Source: a virus
DNA: 35,733 bases
Reading direction: 5' to 3' (one strand)
Virus record (IMG/VR): IMGVR_UViG_3300032156_000042
Span: 1 to 35,733 of that record
Under the pieces are notes generated by a model. That model did not search any database. It had not been told where the DNA came from and saw nothing but the letters and a program-made list of their open reading frames with translations. The position numbers and the translations under genes were made by a program. This document shows, one piece after another, positions 4,932 to 12,458 of this stretch (positions are counted from its first letter, which is position 1; each line of letters opens with the position of its first letter).

Positions 4932-5012
4932 TTTAGTCTTAAAAATTATGAAGTACGGGGGAGGGTTAACGAAGGTTGGCTTTGCGTGGGTAGGTATAAT
5001 ACTAGGTGGGGC

Positions 5013-5050
5013 AAACGGTCCTTGCACCGTTTCGAAAAGTTTCAAACGGT
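5013..5050. repeat. Three AAACGGT elements forming alternative hairpins
   Basis: AAACGGT (5013-5019), its inverse ACCGTTT (5026-5032) and AAACGGT again (5044-5050). The middle copy can pair with either neighbour; the second pairing also contains GAAA/TTTC. Likely a protein-binding or RNA-switching site. Confidence 0.5.
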
Positions 5051-5129
5051 CTAAAACTTTGGTGGGCATAGCCTTTTCGACAAAAAAAATTTCGAGGAAA
5101 TATATATGCTGGTAATCTATAGGAAGAGT

Positions 5130-5151
5130 GGGCGCTCTTGAGTGAGCGCCC
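5130..5151 (-). terminator. G+C-rich hairpin after the 5158 gene
   Basis: GGGCGCTC and GAGCGCCC form an 8-bp stem with a 6-base loop, 6 bases beyond the stop codon at 5158. It lacks a clear T-run but is well placed to end the leftward operon from 7839. Confidence 0.5.
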
Positions 5152-5157
5152 GTTAGG

Positions 5158-5352
5158 TTAGACCTTATGAGGAAGGAGACGAAGGGTGAGCTTCTTAGGA
5201 GTGACCTTTACGATCTTAAAGAAAGAACCTTTAACCTGCACAACCTCCCCAACGGTGAAAATGAGCTCACCCAAATTGGGAGAAGTCTCCAATATCCTAT
5301 CTAGCTTCTCTCTATCTAACATTTCAAAATTTCCTTTACCTGTGTCCATCAT
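5158..5352 (-). CDS. Small hypothetical protein, 64 aa
   Basis: Two adjacent ATGs (5352, 5349); the first overlaps the upstream stop codon as ATGA, so translation is coupled. GGAGG lies just ahead. The first half is helical (LDREKLDRILETSPNLGELI). The second is a short beta-rich stretch (FTVGEVVQVKGSFFKIVKV, then KKLTLRLLP) resembling small barrel-like proteins common in phage early regions. No function can be assigned. Confidence 0.65.
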   Translation of the reverse strand: MMDTGKGNFEMLDREKLDRILETSPNLGELIFTVGEVVQVKGSFFKIVKVTPKKLTLRLLPHKV

Positions 5353-5675
5353 GCCTCCTCATCTATGCCGGGACGAAAGTGGCTATTATCTTCTATTTCT
5401 TTAGCTGCCTCGTTGAGATCCTTGGTTGCTTGTTCGATCTCCTTGAGGGTGGGAGGGAATGTCGGGAGGTCTTCCGGTTCAATAGCTGGAGGGGCTGGGG
5501 AAGCGAATAGGTTCTCACTATCATATTCAGAACCACACTTCTGGCAGAATATCCTGGAAATGGTATGAGGCGGGGCAGAATCGAGTTTGTCGAAGTGACG
5601 TGTCATGAAGCCGCCGTCAGTAAGATTAAGATCTGCATGAAGACGATTATTGCATTTGGGACAGTTAGTGGGCAT
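5349..5675 (-). CDS. Zinc-ribbon-like protein, 108 aa
   Basis: The start is placed at 5675 (MPTNCPKCNNRL) because AAGGAGGAG lies close upstream; the ORF is open further but without a ribosome site. Two CxxC pairs (CPKC near residue 5 and CQKC near residue 45) are spaced as in zinc ribbons. The C-terminal half is Pro-rich, then an acidic helix (LKEIEQATKDLNEAAKEIE). A role in binding nucleic acid or RNA polymerase is possible. It overlaps the genes on both sides (11 bases and ATGA), so it is part of a coupled set of four. Confidence 0.65.
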   Translation of the reverse strand: MPTNCPKCNNRLHADLNLTDGGFMTRHFDKLDSAPPHTISRIFCQKCGSEYDSENLFASPAPPAIEPEDLPTFPPTLKEIEQATKDLNEAAKEIEDNSHFRPGIDEEA

Positions 5676-5979
5676 TTTTCTCTCCTCCTTGATCAATTTG
5701 GACTTTAGAGATACCGTTGTTTTCTTTTTTGATTTTCTCATCGATTTCTCCTTTCGTCTGAATATTCATAGTGCCCTTTGGTCTGGATAAGATCAATAGA
5801 CCGAAGCTGGCAAGTAGTCGGTTATAATCTTCGTCTTTGAGATCTGCAAAGTCATGAAGAGCACCTGTGTCGTCCTGAATAATGACTCTTTTGACAAAGC
5901 CAAAACTCAGGCATGTGTTTATGATGAATAGATCCTTTACAGAAGGGATCTCGTTTCCATTGTTTGGTTTTTCTCTCAT
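5665..5979 (-). CDS. Hypothetical protein, 104 aa
   Basis: The start at 5979 overlaps the stop of the upstream zinc-finger gene as ATGA. There is no Shine-Dalgarno site of its own, so it probably depends on coupling. Residues 14-70 look like a compact alpha/beta fold (VKDLFIINTCLSFGFVKRVI, then NRLLASFGLLILSRPKG). The last third is Lys-rich and probably disordered. No family is recognised. Confidence 0.6.
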   Translation of the reverse strand: MREKPNNGNEIPSVKDLFIINTCLSFGFVKRVIIQDDTGALHDFADLKDEDYNRLLASFGLLILSRPKGTMNIQTKGEIDEKIKKENNGISKVQIDQGGEKNAH

Positions 5980-6143
5980 GTTAGCGGAGCATTCGCTCTC
6001 TTAATTGCTTGATGGACTATGAAAATGTTAGGCTTCTTTCCTGGTCTACAATCCTTGCAGAGATACTTCTTCAGGTTAGGATAGTAGGTCAGTTTTTGAC
6101 CCTCCTTTTGACATTCATCACATTTCATGTTTACTTTTTCCAT
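5976..6143 (-). CDS. Small zinc-finger protein, 55 aa
   Basis: Starts at 6143 (MEKVNMKCDECQ) with GGAGG 4 bases upstream. It has CxxC at residues 8-11 and CxxC at 29-32 with 17 residues between, a classic treble-clef or ribbon-type zinc site. A basic tail follows. Many phages encode such small fingers, often of unknown role. Its stop codon overlaps the next start as ATGA. Confidence 0.7.
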   Translation of the reverse strand: MEKVNMKCDECQKEGQKLTYYPNLKKYLCKDCRPGKKPNIFIVHQAIKRANAPLT

Positions 6144-6151
6144 CTTTCCTC

Positions 6152-6466
6152 CTAATTTGGTTGGCTCTTTTGCCCATAATTTCTTGGCTTTGCACCTTTA
6201 GGTATCCAGAAACGAGGATGGATTTTTCTTTTTTTTAGATCAAGGATTTTTATGATCTTATACATGGTATATTCCGAAGAGTCTAGCTTTTGTGAAATTG
6301 CATGGATTGAATTTTCTGGATTTTCCCACATTGTGGTAAGGCACTTGGCGAGATTATCATGGCCTAATGCGAGAGCTCTTTCTAGCATCTTGTCATAGGT
6401 ATGTTGTTGCAATGGAATTTCCAGAAATTTGGAATCCCCATGTACTATGTATTTAAGTGGTTTCAT
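6152..6466 (-). CDS. Probable helix-turn-helix protein, 104 aa
   Basis: Residues 30-77 are helical and contain a pattern like a helix-turn-helix (HAISQKLDSSEYTMYKIIKI), followed by a basic C-terminus (KKRKIHPRFWIPKGAKPRN) that could also contact DNA. The start at 6466 has no clear ribosome site but lies 8 bases after the stop of the small membrane ORF, so re-initiation is likely. It could be the regulator acting on the repeated elements in this block, but nothing shows that directly. Confidence 0.55.
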   Translation of the reverse strand: MKPLKYIVHGDSKFLEIPLQQHTYDKMLERALALGHDNLAKCLTTMWENPENSIHAISQKLDSSEYTMYKIIKILDLKKRKIHPRFWIPKGAKPRNYGQKSQPN

Positions 6467-6474
6467 AGGATTAT

Positions 6475-6645
6475 TTAGGTGAAAACAAGAACCGCCCGAT
6501 GTGCGGTTTCACCGAGCGGTTCTCTAGACAAGGAGGTTGATATGGCCGTGACGTAAAGAAAGAAGAACGACCAGTTTGCAAAGGCACTAATATAATACAT
6601 TGCAGATAAATAAACTGCAACTATTTTTATTCGCTTAAAATCCAT
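6475..6645 (-). CDS. Possible small membrane protein, 56 aa
   Basis: The ORF from 6645 (MDFKRIKIVAVYL) overlaps the end of the DUF3820-like gene by 11 bases and contains one long hydrophobic segment (residues 8-36) after a basic N-terminus. The C-terminal codons coincide with a strong hairpin (6488-6522), which raises doubt. In favour, the next gene lacks a ribosome site and would need coupling to this ORF. Confidence 0.4.
   Translation of the reverse strand: MDFKRIKIVAVYLSAMYYISAFANWSFFFLYVTAISTSLSREPLGETAHRAVLVFT
6488..6522 (-). other. Hairpin at a gene end, possible attenuator
   Basis: AGAACCGC (6488-6495) and GCGGTTCT (6515-6522) form an 8-bp stem. A competing inner pairing, ACCGC with GCGGT (to about 6507), is also possible. 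It overlaps the last codons of the possible membrane ORF, so it may be an attenuator or a terminator read through in part. Confidence 0.4.
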
Positions 6646-6883
6646 CGTCTTCAAAGCTTTCATCAAAATATAGCCCTTTTGGTTCTGGATCATCTAAAAC
6701 ATTATCAATTTCCATTGAGAGTTTTTTATGTTGTTCTCTGAACCTTGGTTGATTAACGAGCCATTGTAAATATTCGGTAGGTACATCTTCTACATATTCT
6801 CCTTCAAATTTGCCAAATGGCAAGATAGCTTTTTCCTTTAATTTTGGAACTGGCATTCTTGTTACACCTATTTTAGTTGTCAT
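6635..6883 (-). CDS. DUF3820-like protein, 82 aa
   Basis: The segment LPFGKFEGEYVEDVPTEYLQ followed by W-L-V-N-Q matches the hallmark of DUF3820: a small domain with a conserved FGK.KG....VP..YL.WL pattern, often fused to or beside exonucleases. Its biochemical role is not established. The start is set at 6883 (MTTKIGVTRMP), which overlaps the exonuclease stop as ATGA and has GAGGT upstream. Direct coupling to the exonuclease fits the known association of this domain with nucleases. The C-terminus is acidic. Confidence 0.7.
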   Translation of the reverse strand: MTTKIGVTRMPVPKLKEKAILPFGKFEGEYVEDVPTEYLQWLVNQPRFREQHKKLSMEIDNVLDDPEPKGLYFDESFEDDGF

Positions 6884-7839
6884 CTTAATACCTCTATATC
6901 CCATTTAACTTTTGTTTCGAAATTTTCTATTCTATCGTTGAATCTTTTCTTTATAGACTTTAGTACAATGCTATTAGTTCCAGCCAGTAATGTTTTGGCT
7001 TCCAAGTATTGTAATATTTCTTTATAGGAATAATTCTGTTCAGGCTTAAACAGAGTTATATTGGTTGGTTTTTCTATCTTAGTTAATTTTCTTGCTATAT
7101 TGATGATTCCTTCTTGTTTTGCTTTGATTAACTTCTTTGCGATTGCTGGCTTTTCTTTTTCTATGATATCTATATTTTCAAACACCCCTTTAACTGTATC
7201 GTACTTATTAATTAGCTCCGAAGATTTAGAAGGCCCAATTCCTTCTACTCCAGGAACATTATCACTCTGTTTACAGCCCATTAATATTTTCATTTGAATG
7301 AATTTCTTTGGAGTGGTTTTATACTTTTTCTTTAAACTTTCTAGGGTAAACAGATTGAGCATGGATCTTCTAGCAAACTTATCGTAATTCGTATTAATCA
7401 GGGAAGTTGTTGGAGAAATTAAAGCATAGCAATCTTCATCATTCGTATATAGGTCTGTATCGCCATTAACTTTTTCTATTATAGAAGAAGCAACCTCTTC
7501 ACCTTCATACCCTTTTGCGGCTAAACACGGAATGTTTAGATCATATAAAATTGCCTTGATTAATGTTTTTTCTGTAGAAAGATCTGGGATATCTATTTTC
7601 TTCCTATTTTGTTTATACTTAGAATAGATTTGCTTTTTAATGTACGGAGGAGAATCCCAAGCGGCAATGATGAAATCATACTTGTAATCACTATATAGCC
7701 TAATGATTTCTTTTAAAAAACCGAATATGGCACTTGTGAGTATCTTCCTTTTATCTTTCACAACTGCCAACTGGTTATTTTGGAAAGCAAAATGTGACTT
7801 ATAAACTAGGTAAGATGAGTCTATAACGACAGTCTTCAT
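6880..7839 (-). CDS. 5'-3' exonuclease / flap endonuclease, 319 aa
   Basis: A PolA-N/T5-type FEN nuclease that would remove RNA primers and 5' flaps, or degrade DNA, during replication. Visible signatures are an N-terminal metal Asp (IDSSYLVYKSHF, D7) and AAWDSPPYIKKQ with D62 followed by the Lys/Arg-rich arch. Then come GYEGEEVASSI (acidic residues at 112-115), YTNDEDCYAL (D134, D136), and the helix-3-turn-helix at GCKQSDNVPGVEGIGPSKS (D193). The length is typical for stand-alone phage FENs. The start is set at 7839 (MKTVVIDSSY), with AGGGGA upstream, rather than the ATG at 7857. It is the first gene of the leftward operon, right behind a sigma-70-like promoter. Confidence 0.9.
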   Translation of the reverse strand: MKTVVIDSSYLVYKSHFAFQNNQLAVVKDKRKILTSAIFGFLKEIIRLYSDYKYDFIIAAWDSPPYIKKQIYSKYKQNRKKIDIPDLSTEKTLIKAILYDLNIPCLAAKGYEGEEVASSIIEKVNGDTDLYTNDEDCYALISPTTSLINTNYDKFARRSMLNLFTLESLKKKYKTTPKKFIQMKILMGCKQSDNVPGVEGIGPSKSSELINKYDTVKGVFENIDIIEKEKPAIAKKLIKAKQEGIINIARKLTKIEKPTNITLFKPEQNYSYKEILQYLEAKTLLAGTNSIVLKSIKKRFNDRIENFETKVKWDIEVLR

Positions 7840-7873
7840 TAACCGATCCCCTTCCATAGTGATTATTTATTGT

Positions 7874-7902
7874 ATTATACAGTAGGAACAAAAAGTAAGC
7901 AA
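7874..7902 (-). promoter_or_regulatory. Leftward sigma-70-like promoter
   Basis: Read on the minus strand: TTGCTT at 7902-7897, a 17-base spacer, then a perfect TATAAT at 7879-7874. It lies about 35 bases ahead of the exonuclease start and is the only good candidate to drive the leftward operon. Confidence 0.6.
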
Positions 7903-7939
7903 TTTTTTTTATATATTTTTCTACATTTAAGAATATCGT

Positions 7940-7967
7940 TTGAAGTCTTGTTACTAGAAAGTATAAT
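7940..7967 (+). promoter_or_regulatory. Rightward sigma-70-like promoter
   Basis: TTGAAG at 7940-7945, a 16-base spacer, then TATAAT at 7962-7967. It would transcribe the virion module, leaving a leader of about 60 bases before the small terminase start. The 197-bp gap (7840-8036) is very A+T-rich and holds both divergent promoters. Confidence 0.55.
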
Positions 7968-8036
7968 ATTAGATATTAAAATGCAGACTAATGATCTTGC
8001 GCTGTATATTCTATTATAAGTGTAAAAAACCTATAA

Positions 8037-8609
8037 ATGGAGTCACTTCAAGAGAGGGTAAGGCTGGCGAAAGCTGGCCTTACCCCATGGATTATTATGA
8101 AAAAAGATGGATTAACATTTGAACAGGAAAGGGCAGCTCAACTCCTATCTCTTGGCAAAAAGCTTGGGGATAGAAGTATAGCCGAAAAGGTCGGTATTAG
8201 TCTTAATACCTTACGCTCTTGGAAATCTGACATGAAATTTAAAGTTCGGGTCATGATGCTTTTTGAAGAGAATTTAGAATACGAAAGACTAGAGAGGGTA
8301 AGGAAAATTAAGAAGTACTTGAAACCAATTTATAAAAGGCTAGAAGAAAAGTTGAGTGATCCGAAATTAACCAAAAGTGTTCCTCTTAGAGAACTTATGA
8401 GAATGATGACACAGCTTCATGGAGAACTTAGGTTAGATAAAGTATCTTCTAGAAGGGCATCATTTGAAAAAGAAGAAGATGGGCATGGCGGGAAACCTCA
8501 GATTCCTGAAGGCCATGTGGACCCACTTTCAGAAGCAAGAGCCTTATACACGGCAGGAAGAAGGGAAGAGGCTAATTCTAAAAAAGTTGTGCCATTATTT
8601 AAGGAATAA
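8037..8609 (+). CDS. Terminase small subunit, 190 aa
   Basis: The DNA-recognition subunit of the packaging motor. Residues 27-62 contain a helix-turn-helix (AAQLLSLGKKLGDRSIAEKV then GISLNTLRSWKSD), as in many small terminases. A long charged helical region suited to oligomerisation follows, and a short C-terminal tail. Position and TAATG overlap with the large subunit support the call. No Shine-Dalgarno site precedes the ATG at 8037. An in-frame ATG at 8097 (MKKDGLTFEQ) also lacks one and sits just after a strong hairpin, so the true start is uncertain. Confidence 0.8.
   Translation: MESLQERVRLAKAGLTPWIIMKKDGLTFEQERAAQLLSLGKKLGDRSIAEKVGISLNTLRSWKSDMKFKVRVMMLFEENLEYERLERVRKIKKYLKPIYKRLEEKLSDPKLTKSVPLRELMRMMTQLHGELRLDKVSSRRASFEKEEDGHGGKPQIPEGHVDPLSEARALYTAGRREEANSKKVVPLFKE
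8057..8084 (+). other. GAAA-tetraloop hairpin near the terminase start
   Basis: GGTAAGGC (8057-8064) pairs with GCCTTACC (8077-8084). The inner TGGC/GCTG continues the stem with two G-U pairs around a GAAA tetraloop, giving a 12-bp RNA stem. It falls within the first codons of the small terminase reading frame, 12 bases before the in-frame ATG at 8097. Confidence 0.5.
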
Positions 8610-10459
8610 TGAAGAATAAGAAGATAAAAAGGACCCCTGTTAAAAAAAGCGTTATTAAGAGAACGCCTGTCAAGGGTCCGCTTCTTCTTTCAAAAAAAGA
8701 GCCGTCTGACAATAAGGAGGAATATTTAAAAACGCTTGCCCAGAGCAAGCAAAGGGTTGATAAAGAATTTATCAGTAAAATATCTTCAGAAGTTGGATTC
8801 ATACAAAATCTCACCGAAACAAACCTCGAACCAACTCGCCTTTACGAATACCAACAGAGCATCATGAGCGATAAGAGTAAGTATAGACATATTGACAAAA
8901 GTCGTCAAGTTGGTATGTCTTATGGTTTTGCTTGTGAAGGCTATGCCAAAAGCCAGCTTTTAGATATTTATACTGGAATCTTTATCTCTTATAATCAAGA
9001 TGAAGCTAATGAGAAAGTTGTATATGCGAGAGCTCTTCATGACAGTGTACCATTTAAGTTTAAGAAAAAGCTTGTCATAGATAGAGTAACTGCCTTAGAA
9101 TGGGAAAGCATGGTCAGAGATGGGCGAAAAACAAGAACACGTCTTATAAGCCATCCTCAAAGGGAACCTCGTGGTAAAGGTTTCAATACTGACGTATATC
9201 TAGATGAAATTGCCCATTATCAATGGCCGCAGAAAGTATATATTGCAGCTGTTCCTATTATTACTCGCGGATTTGGTCAACTTGCAATGGCTTCATCTCC
9301 TCTTGGGCAAAGTGGTCTTCATTATGAAATAGGTCATAATGTTCAAGACTACAATATGTATTCCAGGCATAGGATTTATTGGTGGAATAACCCAGATTTT
9401 TTAAGCGATGATGCTCTCCGCCATCCTCTTAATGAAATAGAAGAATTAGCCAGAGACATGGAAACATACGATAGAGTTATGGAGTTCGGTAATGATTCCG
9501 TTCGCCAAGCCTATCAGAGCATGTTGGCAGAATACTTTCAACAGGAATACGAATTAAAAGCCATAGATGAATCTTCTTCTTATTTTTCCATGGACCTTAT
9601 TAAGCAATGCACATTTGAAGCTTTAAAGGGTTTTCAGCATTTAGAGGATGGGGATATTTATGGGGATAATCCTGTTTCTATTGATCCTGTTTTTCCTGGC
9701 TTCAATTTTCATACATATGAATCAATAGAGGAGTTATCACATGCTATCGCAATTGGAAAAGTGGGTAAAAGGTTTGTGGCAGGATATGATGTTGGTCGGA
9801 AAGAAGACGCTTCAGAAGTGTATGTTTTGGAAGAAGTCCCAAATTTAGATTATTTGCAAGTTTTAAGATTGGGAATTTCTATGAAGCGTATGACTTTTAG
9901 AAAACAATTTGATATGATATGCAAATTGTTTCAACATGTCCCGATTCTTAAAATGAAAATAGATTCTACTGGGATTGGTAGAAATATCGCAGAAGATCTA
10001 CAATCTAAATTCCATAGTCGCATAGAGGACATTAATTTTACTAATGAAAATAAAGGCGAAATGGCTGCAAATTTAAAACTTCGCATGGAAGATCAGGCCA
10101 TTGCCTATCCCAGTGAGAGAGATCTCATTAGACAAATCCACAGCATCAAGCGGAAAGTTTCTGAAACTTCTGTGATTAAATTTGAAATACCAGAATCTGA
10201 AAGAAGAAGCCATCATGGTGACAAGTTTTGGGCTTTGGCGTTAGGTTCTTCTGCCGGACAACCTGCTCAAATGCATAAGGTCGTATTGCTTTCTACTAAT
10301 ATTAGAAAGATAGCTCCTAATGACAGAATAATTAAACTTCCGCCTAACAGGATTTTTAAGAGAGATACAGTAATCGAAGGTGTTAATTACAAGAAAATCG
10401 AAATGCCTCCTCGGGTGGCTAGTGAATTCGCAGTAGATTCATTAATTTCTAACATTTAG
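8609..10459 (+). CDS. Terminase large subunit, 616 aa
   Basis: The packaging ATPase and nuclease. The ATPase part shows a variant Walker A, KSRQVGMSYG (97-106), Walker B DVYLDE (195-200, catalytic E200) and a coupling motif ASS (228-230). The RNase H-like nuclease part shows acidic residues D394 (AGYDVGRKEDASEV), D452 (KIDSTGIG) and D538 (HGDKFWALAL). Length is normal. The N-terminus is unusual: the motif KRTPVK occurs twice in the first 22 residues, and KRTPVR also opens the protease/scaffold gene. The start overlaps the small subunit stop (TAATG), so the two subunits are coupled. Confidence 0.93.
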   Translation: MKNKKIKRTPVKKSVIKRTPVKGPLLLSKKEPSDNKEEYLKTLAQSKQRVDKEFISKISSEVGFIQNLTETNLEPTRLYEYQQSIMSDKSKYRHIDKSRQVGMSYGFACEGYAKSQLLDIYTGIFISYNQDEANEKVVYARALHDSVPFKFKKKLVIDRVTALEWESMVRDGRKTRTRLISHPQREPRGKGFNTDVYLDEIAHYQWPQKVYIAAVPIITRGFGQLAMASSPLGQSGLHYEIGHNVQDYNMYSRHRIYWWNNPDFLSDDALRHPLNEIEELARDMETYDRVMEFGNDSVRQAYQSMLAEYFQQEYELKAIDESSSYFSMDLIKQCTFEALKGFQHLEDGDIYGDNPVSIDPVFPGFNFHTYESIEELSHAIAIGKVGKRFVAGYDVGRKEDASEVYVLEEVPNLDYLQVLRLGISMKRMTFRKQFDMICKLFQHVPILKMKIDSTGIGRNIAEDLQSKFHSRIEDINFTNENKGEMAANLKLRMEDQAIAYPSERDLIRQIHSIKRKVSETSVIKFEIPESERRSHHGDKFWALALGSSAGQPAQMHKVVLLSTNIRKIAPNDRIIKLPPNRIFKRDTVIEGVNYKKIEMPPRVASEFAVDSLISNI

Positions 10460-10466
10460 GTGAGAT

Positions 10467-12083
10467 ATGCGACAGATAGTAAGCATTATAGATCCAAACT
10501 TCCCTAATATGCAGAGAGAAATTTATAGAGAAGATGGTAAAAGACTTCTCAAACTTCTCAAAAAGACTAATGTTGATAAAGAAGTTCGTGATGAAATGAG
10601 GGTTTTTTTAGCTGCAAGAGATACCTTGTATAAGAAGACTAACCTAAATAAGGAAATCACCAAATATGCAAATCCTCTATTAACTGCTGGATTCGGGGCT
10701 GAAACCATTGGGGTTTATAACCCAGATACTATTCCCATAGATACATATGCAAAGATGAAAACTGATTCACAAGTGGCTATTGGATTGGCAGTAATTAAAA
10801 TGCCTATCTATTCGTTAGGCTATACTGTAGAGTGTGAAGATCCTGATATTAAAGAATTTATAAAAGTCGCTATTCAGAATGTATGGAAAAAATTGATTAA
10901 ATCAATGTTGACGGCCATAGATTATGGATTTGCAAGTCATGAATTGATTTGGGAACTGGCTGATTTAGATATTTACACTCAAACGGGAACTGGAAGAAAG
11001 AAAACTCATTTTAGTGGGAAAGGTGAAATACTCTATAAGGTCAAGGCTCATTATCCAGGAAGTATTAAAGTACGGATAGATAGCAAAACGGATGAATTTT
11101 TAGGAATAGCTCAGTCTGCGGGAGCTGGTCAGAATATTCAATTAGATGCTGATAAATGTTTTTTCTTTGCTCTTAATGATGAGTTTGGAAATTATTTTGG
11201 GCAATCAAGAATGAAACCAGCGTACAAGCCTTGGTATTGGAAAGAAGTCTTAACCCAATTCATGTTAAGGTATTTTGAAAGAAGGGGAAGTCCGACAACT
11301 ACAGTAACCCATCCGATAGGGGGAGGAATAGACCCGTCTGGCTTAACATATGATAATGCTGATATCGCTCTTAGAATAGGTCAGAACATAGTAGAAAATG
11401 GTGTCGTAACACTACCGTTTGAGGCAGACAAGGGCGGGAGCAATAAGTGGGGAATCACTTTCTTGCAGGATGACAGACGTGGTGAAATGTTTGTCAATGC
11501 ATTGAACTATTTAGGCACTCAAATATTGAGAGGCCTTTTAACTCCAGAAAGGGTAATGACACAAGATCTTTCAACTGGAAGTTTTAGCATGGCTAGTTCG
11601 CATGCTGATATTTTTCTTTTAAGCGAAGAAGGTCTTGTTTCTGAAATGGAGGATGCTATTAACACCATTATAGTTCCGCCATTAGTTCAATTCAATTTTA
11701 AGCCAACCAAACTCGTCCCTTGCAAAGTAAGGATAGAAAAAATCCAATATGATAGGAGGAGAATACTCAAAGAAATATTAGTAGAGATAATAAGGAATAT
11801 CAATGGTTTTTTGAAAGTTGGAAAGGTTCCCAACATTATGCCAAGCATTAAAGAAATGGCAGATGTGTTGGGCGTTCCATTGTCTGTTGTTGAAGAAGAA
11901 TATACTGATGATGCTAATTTAGTTCCAGCGGCGGGCGGAGCATTAGGTCCGAATGGCCTTCCTGTTCAAGGAAAAGTTCCTGCCAAAAGTCCTGGTAATG
12001 GAGAAACAGATATTACTAAAACTCCAAAAGCCAAAGGGAATATTACTAGATTTCCAGCAAAGAAAGAACAAAACAAAAAGTAG
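10467..12083 (+). CDS. Portal protein, DUF935 (Mu gp29-like), 538 aa
   Basis: The dodecameric portal through which DNA is packaged and ejected. The match to the Mu gp29/DUF935 family rests on AKMKTDSQVAIGLAVIKMPI (about residues 94-113), DYGFASHELIWE (about 152-163) and the position after the large terminase. The C-terminal 60 residues are Pro/Gly/Lys-rich and probably disordered. It uses a GGTGAGAT ribosome site 7 bases after the terminase stop. Length is usual for the family. This Mu-type portal is combined with a lambda-type capsid protein downstream. Confidence 0.85.
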   Translation: MRQIVSIIDPNFPNMQREIYREDGKRLLKLLKKTNVDKEVRDEMRVFLAARDTLYKKTNLNKEITKYANPLLTAGFGAETIGVYNPDTIPIDTYAKMKTDSQVAIGLAVIKMPIYSLGYTVECEDPDIKEFIKVAIQNVWKKLIKSMLTAIDYGFASHELIWELADLDIYTQTGTGRKKTHFSGKGEILYKVKAHYPGSIKVRIDSKTDEFLGIAQSAGAGQNIQLDADKCFFFALNDEFGNYFGQSRMKPAYKPWYWKEVLTQFMLRYFERRGSPTTTVTHPIGGGIDPSGLTYDNADIALRIGQNIVENGVVTLPFEADKGGSNKWGITFLQDDRRGEMFVNALNYLGTQILRGLLTPERVMTQDLSTGSFSMASSHADIFLLSEEGLVSEMEDAINTIIVPPLVQFNFKPTKLVPCKVRIEKIQYDRRRILKEILVEIIRNINGFLKVGKVPNIMPSIKEMADVLGVPLSVVEEEYTDDANLVPAAGGALGPNGLPVQGKVPAKSPGNGETDITKTPKAKGNITRFPAKKEQNKK

Positions 12084-12095
12084 GAGGAATTTAAA

Positions 12096-12434
12096 ATGGG
12101 AGATATTAATCCTATCAACAAACCGCTAGTCAGAGATTTACAACAGATGGGGATTTTGTCAGCTGATGCTAGTGTTCCGAGGTTTATTGCTTCTTTGAGA
12201 TGCAAGACAGAGGCCTTTATAGGCGGAAGTAATACGACCACGAAAGTTCTGGCACAAACCCCGATCAGTTTCCTGTCAGTAACGACATTTAAGACAGATG
12301 GATCCGCTGCACTTGGACTTACGAATGTTGTGCCTTTGGTGCAGAATACCCACTTTTCGCTTAGTGGGTCAACAATAACTTATATCGGGAATACGGCTTC
12401 TACCAAACTTGTTTTGATGAATTATCTTTATTAA
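12096..12434 (+). CDS. Hypothetical virion-module protein, 112 aa
   Basis: Strong TAGGAGGAAT ribosome site. There is a short helical N-terminus (NKPLVRDLQQMGIL). A Ser/Thr/Gly-rich beta-like part follows (SFLSVTTFKTDGSAALGLTN, TLSGSTITYIGNT type), as in small structural or decoration proteins. No Cys cluster or membrane segment. No family is recognised. Its place between portal and protease suggests a small virion component or neck accessory. Confidence 0.6.
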   Translation: MGDINPINKPLVRDLQQMGILSADASVPRFIASLRCKTEAFIGGSNTTTKVLAQTPISFLSVTTFKTDGSAALGLTNVVPLVQNTHFSLSGSTITYIGNTASTKLVLMNYLY

Positions 12435-12458
12435 CATTTTGAAAAGAAGGATACCGTT

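Larger units (their letters stand above)
4719..5157. promoter_or_regulatory. Repeat-rich intergenic region (439 bp), possible promoter, operator or origin
   Basis: No convincing gene. The left part (to 4873) belongs to the GA/TC desert and holds a 7-bp-stem hairpin (GCGGCTA/TAGCCGT region, 4814-4830). The right part holds the CTCGAG repeats, the AAACGGT repeats, further TTTCGA elements (5074-5080, 5089-5095) and a G+C-rich hairpin at 5130-5151. A TATAAT sits at 4995-5000 on the plus strand, without a good -35 box. Confidence 0.45.

Noticed and set aside
4995-5000. TATAAT on the plus strand in the repeat region
   Set aside because: No acceptable -35 box at 16-18 bp, and no plus-strand gene follows.
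4836-5115. Plus- and minus-strand ORFs of 66-76 codons across the repeat region
   Set aside because: No ribosome sites, composition driven by the repeats, and they run across the desert border.
6531-6556. AAGGAGGTTGATATG on the plus strand
   Set aside because: A good ribosome site and ATG, but the frame stops after four codons and the strand is opposite to all neighbouring genes.
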